DNA of 8,483 nt, taken from assembly GCA_947176615.1 (NCBI GenBank), contig CAMWRO010000112.1:1-8483 (forward strand). The letters run 5' to 3'. The notes under the pieces are model-generated. The model made no database searches, had not been told where the DNA came from, and saw only the letters and a list, made by a program, of their open reading frames with translations. The position numbers and the translations under genes were made by a program. Positions 7,061 through 8,483 of this stretch are shown here, one piece after another (the stretch's first letter is position 1; each line of letters opens with the position of its first letter). This DNA comes from an uncultured Porphyromonadaceae bacterium. Its GTDB lineage: Bacteria; Bacteroidota; Bacteroidia; Bacteroidales; Muribaculaceae.

Positions 7061-7372
7061 TTATTCCTTGCCTGCTGCGGCGAGGGTGATGTCGTTGTCG
7101 CTGAGCTTGGTGTCGGCGGGATTGGCTACCTGAACGCCGATGCCATACATCTCGTTGAGTTTCTTTTCAAAGTTGCCCACACGCAGGTTGCTGCCGAAAG
7201 TGGCCTCGCCACCCTTGGCGCCGCCCATGAGCTGCCCGAGGGTTGCATCGTCGTCGGCCTTGGCCTTGCAGGCTGATGTTGTGTACACGCGCAGTGTTGC
7301 GCCGAATGCTTTCTTGAAGTTAGCCTTGAGGGTCTTTACCTTCATGCGGCTGTCGATTCTTAATTCTGCCAT
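7061..7372 (-). CDS. Conserved small protein of unknown function (103 aa)
   Basis: Runs from ATG 7372 to TAA 7061. The protein begins MAELRIDSRMKVKTLKANFK, continues with FGATLRVYTTSACKAKADDDATL, then GGEATFGSNLRVGNFEKKL, MYGIGVQVANP and a closing LSDNDITLAAAGKE. From memory this order (R-M-x-V-K-T-L-K, F-G-x-T-L-R-[IV]-Y, DDDATL, VGNFEKK, CDND/SDND-x-T-L) recurs in a widespread family of bacterial hypothetical proteins, often as stand-alone ~100-aa proteins. I know no established function. It has no signal peptide or membrane helix, so it is predicted cytoplasmic. It lies 17 nt downstream of the OmpA-domain gene and is almost certainly cotranscribed with it, so it might act with that protein's cytoplasmic N-terminal domain (inference). 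The stop codon falls inside a weak AGAGGT/ACCTCT inverted repeat (7038-7061). Confidence 0.85.
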   Translation of the reverse strand: MAELRIDSRMKVKTLKANFKKAFGATLRVYTTSACKAKADDDATLGQLMGGAKGGEATFGSNLRVGNFEKKLNEMYGIGVQVANPADTKLSDNDITLAAAGKE

Positions 7373-7389
7373 AATATTATGTTATAGGG

Positions 7390-8298
7390 TTAATCGAGTA
7401 TTACAAATTCAGTGCGGCGGTTGGCCTCGGGGGTGGCGGGGTCGATGGGTTCCGACGAGCCTTTGCCCACGGCCTCAAGGCGTGACGCGTCGATGCCTTC
7501 CTTGTTCACGAGGAAGTCGACGGCGGCTTGGGCGCGGTCTTCCGAGAGTTTCTGATTGACGGCGGCATCACCTTCGGCCGAGGTGTGGCCCTCGATGCGC
7601 AGGCGCAGCGCGTCGTTCTGTTTCATCACTTTGGCCAAGTCGTGGAGTGCCAGCTTGGCATCGTCGTTGAGCTCGGCCTGTCCTTTTTCAAACTGGGCCG
7701 TGTTGAAATCTTTCTCGATGGCCTCGATCTGCTGCACATAGACGGTGTCGCGGACGATAACCTCTTTCTCGACAATTTTTTCCACTTCTACTACCTTTTC
7801 CCCGCGGGGCATGCACAGGAAGATGATTACGCCGACGGCGATGAGGCCGAGGAGTATCCACAGCCACGCGAGGCTCTTTTTCTTCTCGGGAACCGGGGGG
7901 ACGTAGCCGTTGAGGTATTCAAGACGGTATCCGCCGCGTTGTCCCGGATGGGCGGTTTTTTCAAATTCGGCTACTTCGACATCATAGAGCTTTCCCTGTT
8001 CTACCATGCGTTCAAACGACGGTTTGGACCACACTTGGGCAAGTGCAACCTGCGATCCGTCGCCGAGGGTGAGCACCTCGTCGGGTTTGGCGAAATAGAG
8101 GCTCATCTTTGTGTTGAAGGTCTCGGCCTCGGCCACGGGGAGGAACAGCTCTTTCACTCCGCTGTCGGGGCAGATGCTGTTGGGGAACGCCTTGCGCAGG
8201 TCGGCGAGGGTGGCATGGGGATACATGACGGTGTAGGCATGTGCGATGCCGAGTGCTGTGCGGTTCTGCGCTTTTCCGTAAACTCTGACTTTATTCAT
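7390..8298 (-). CDS. Inner-membrane protein with cytoplasmic N-terminal domain and periplasmic OmpA-like domain
   Basis: A 302-aa protein with no signal peptide. Residues 1-140 are soluble and should lie in the cytoplasm (AHAYTVMYPHATLADLRKAF near 19-38, reminiscent of a winged-helix-like domain; low certainty). A single membrane helix spans about 143-162 (LAWLWILLGLIAVGVIIFLC). A charged linker follows (VVEVEKIVEKEVIVRDTVYV), then an OmpA/MotB C-terminal domain at about 195-302: LRIEGHTSAEGD, LSEDRAQAAVDFL, GIDASRLEAVGKGSSEP, ANRRTEFVI. OmpA domains bind peptidoglycan. Here the Asp of the usual HTD motif, which contacts diaminopimelate, is Ser240, while the Arg of LSxxRA (Arg255) is kept; many Bacteroidetes domains share this change. 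The layout suggests a link from the cytoplasm to the cell wall. It is followed 17 nt later by the 103-aa gene. No clear TAnnTTTG box is visible upstream. It is not MotB: no flagellar context and no stator-type Asp in the helix. Confidence 0.88.
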   Translation of the reverse strand: MNKVRVYGKAQNRTALGIAHAYTVMYPHATLADLRKAFPNSICPDSGVKELFLPVAEAETFNTKMSLYFAKPDEVLTLGDGSQVALAQVWSKPSFERMVEQGKLYDVEVAEFEKTAHPGQRGGYRLEYLNGYVPPVPEKKKSLAWLWILLGLIAVGVIIFLCMPRGEKVVEVEKIVEKEVIVRDTVYVQQIEAIEKDFNTAQFEKGQAELNDDAKLALHDLAKVMKQNDALRLRIEGHTSAEGDAAVNQKLSEDRAQAAVDFLVNKEGIDASRLEAVGKGSSEPIDPATPEANRRTEFVILD

Positions 8299-8307
8299 GT
8301 TTTTTTA

Positions 8308-8379
8308 GTGAATGGTGAATGGTGGAGGGTGGAGGGGTGAAAAGTCTGTTATCTTCACTTTTCACCCTTCACCTTTCAC
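8308..8379. repeat. Facing arrays of 7-bp repeats upstream of the OmpA-domain gene
   Basis: On the plus strand 8308-8335 reads as four 7-bp units (GTGAATG twice, GTGGAGG twice) plus a diverged fifth. After a short spacer, 8352-8379 holds four units of the same kind in the opposite orientation (TCTTCAC, TTTTCAC, CCTTCAC, CTTTCAC). The inner units form a perfect 10-bp stem, GGGTGAAAAG (8335-8344) with CTTTTCACCC (8358-8367). This is a minisatellite-like inverted structure sitting in the leader or promoter region of the gene that starts at 8298. Copy number may vary between strains (inference). Confidence 0.75.
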
Positions 8380-8384
8380 TCTTG

Positions 8385-8483
8385 ATTAGAGGTTGTTTAA
8401 AAACAAATGTGAATCCAAAGCCCGTTTACACGAGTCGGATTTTGACTTGAATCGAGGGAGCATAGCTGTAGCTATGTGACCGA
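8385..8483. repeat. Palindromic intergenic element cut by the right window edge
   Basis: No gene is seen here. The stretch begins with ATTAGAGGTTGTTT, which also occurs at 7035-7048. Near its end is a 7-bp stem with a 2-nt loop, CATAGCT-GT-AGCTATG (8461-8476). The sequence left of that stem (GTCGGATTTTGACTTGAATC at 8434-8453) would be the outer arm of a larger palindrome whose other arm lies beyond the window. It looks like a dispersed intergenic repeat or the end of a mobile element, but no transposase is visible to support the latter. Confidence 0.4.

Noticed and set aside
7528..8340. Long plus-strand open frame opposite the OmpA-domain gene
   Set aside because: The minus-strand protein has a clear membrane helix and OmpA motifs; the plus-strand product has none and runs into the 7-bp repeats.

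Overview
The window looks like chromosomal DNA of a Bacteroidales gut-type bacterium. The evidence is a TonB-dependent receptor with an N-terminal carboxypeptidase-regulatory-like domain, followed by a lipoprotein in the same unit; a Bacteroidetes-type promoter element (TAnnTTTG); start codons without clear Shine-Dalgarno sequences; and an OmpA-domain protein with the 'HTS' variant common in this phylum. The fairly high GC content would suit a Muribaculaceae- or Alistipes-like genome, but the sequence does not settle the genus. Every gene I can support lies on the minus strand, so transcription runs from right to left. The long plus-strand open frames are antisense shadows.

Reading in the direction of transcription, the right edge (8483-8299) is non-coding. 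It holds the arm of a palindrome cut by the window edge and two facing arrays of 7-bp repeats. Next come an inner-membrane OmpA-domain protein (8298-7390), a 103-aa conserved small protein 17 nt downstream (7372-7061), a terminator-like hairpin (7018-6966), and a 73-aa probable coiled-coil protein (6944-6723). A block of 50-bp tandem repeats full of hairpins (6707-6574) follows. Then come a 56-aa very basic protein (6566-6396) and, 8 nt on, a voltage-gated-channel-fold protein with an abnormal selectivity filter and a large C-terminal soluble domain (6387-4666). This run ends at a strong hairpin terminator (4662-4620).

A separate unit starts from a promoter near 4541-4534. It has a leader of about 185 nt carrying several hairpins, then a 909-aa TonB-dependent receptor (4341-1612), then 15 nt later a lipoprotein with a choice-of-anchor-J-like domain (1596 to beyond the left edge). 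The last two genes probably form an outer-membrane uptake pair whose ligand I cannot identify. It is not a SusC/SusD pair.

The most unusual items are the channel-like protein with QYIGDPG in place of a TVGYGD-type filter and its unrecognised ~310-residue C-terminal domain, the basic 56-aa protein directly upstream of it, and the OmpA-domain protein with a ~140-residue cytoplasmic N-terminal domain paired with the 103-aa protein. No phage, CRISPR, IS transposase or RNA gene was seen.
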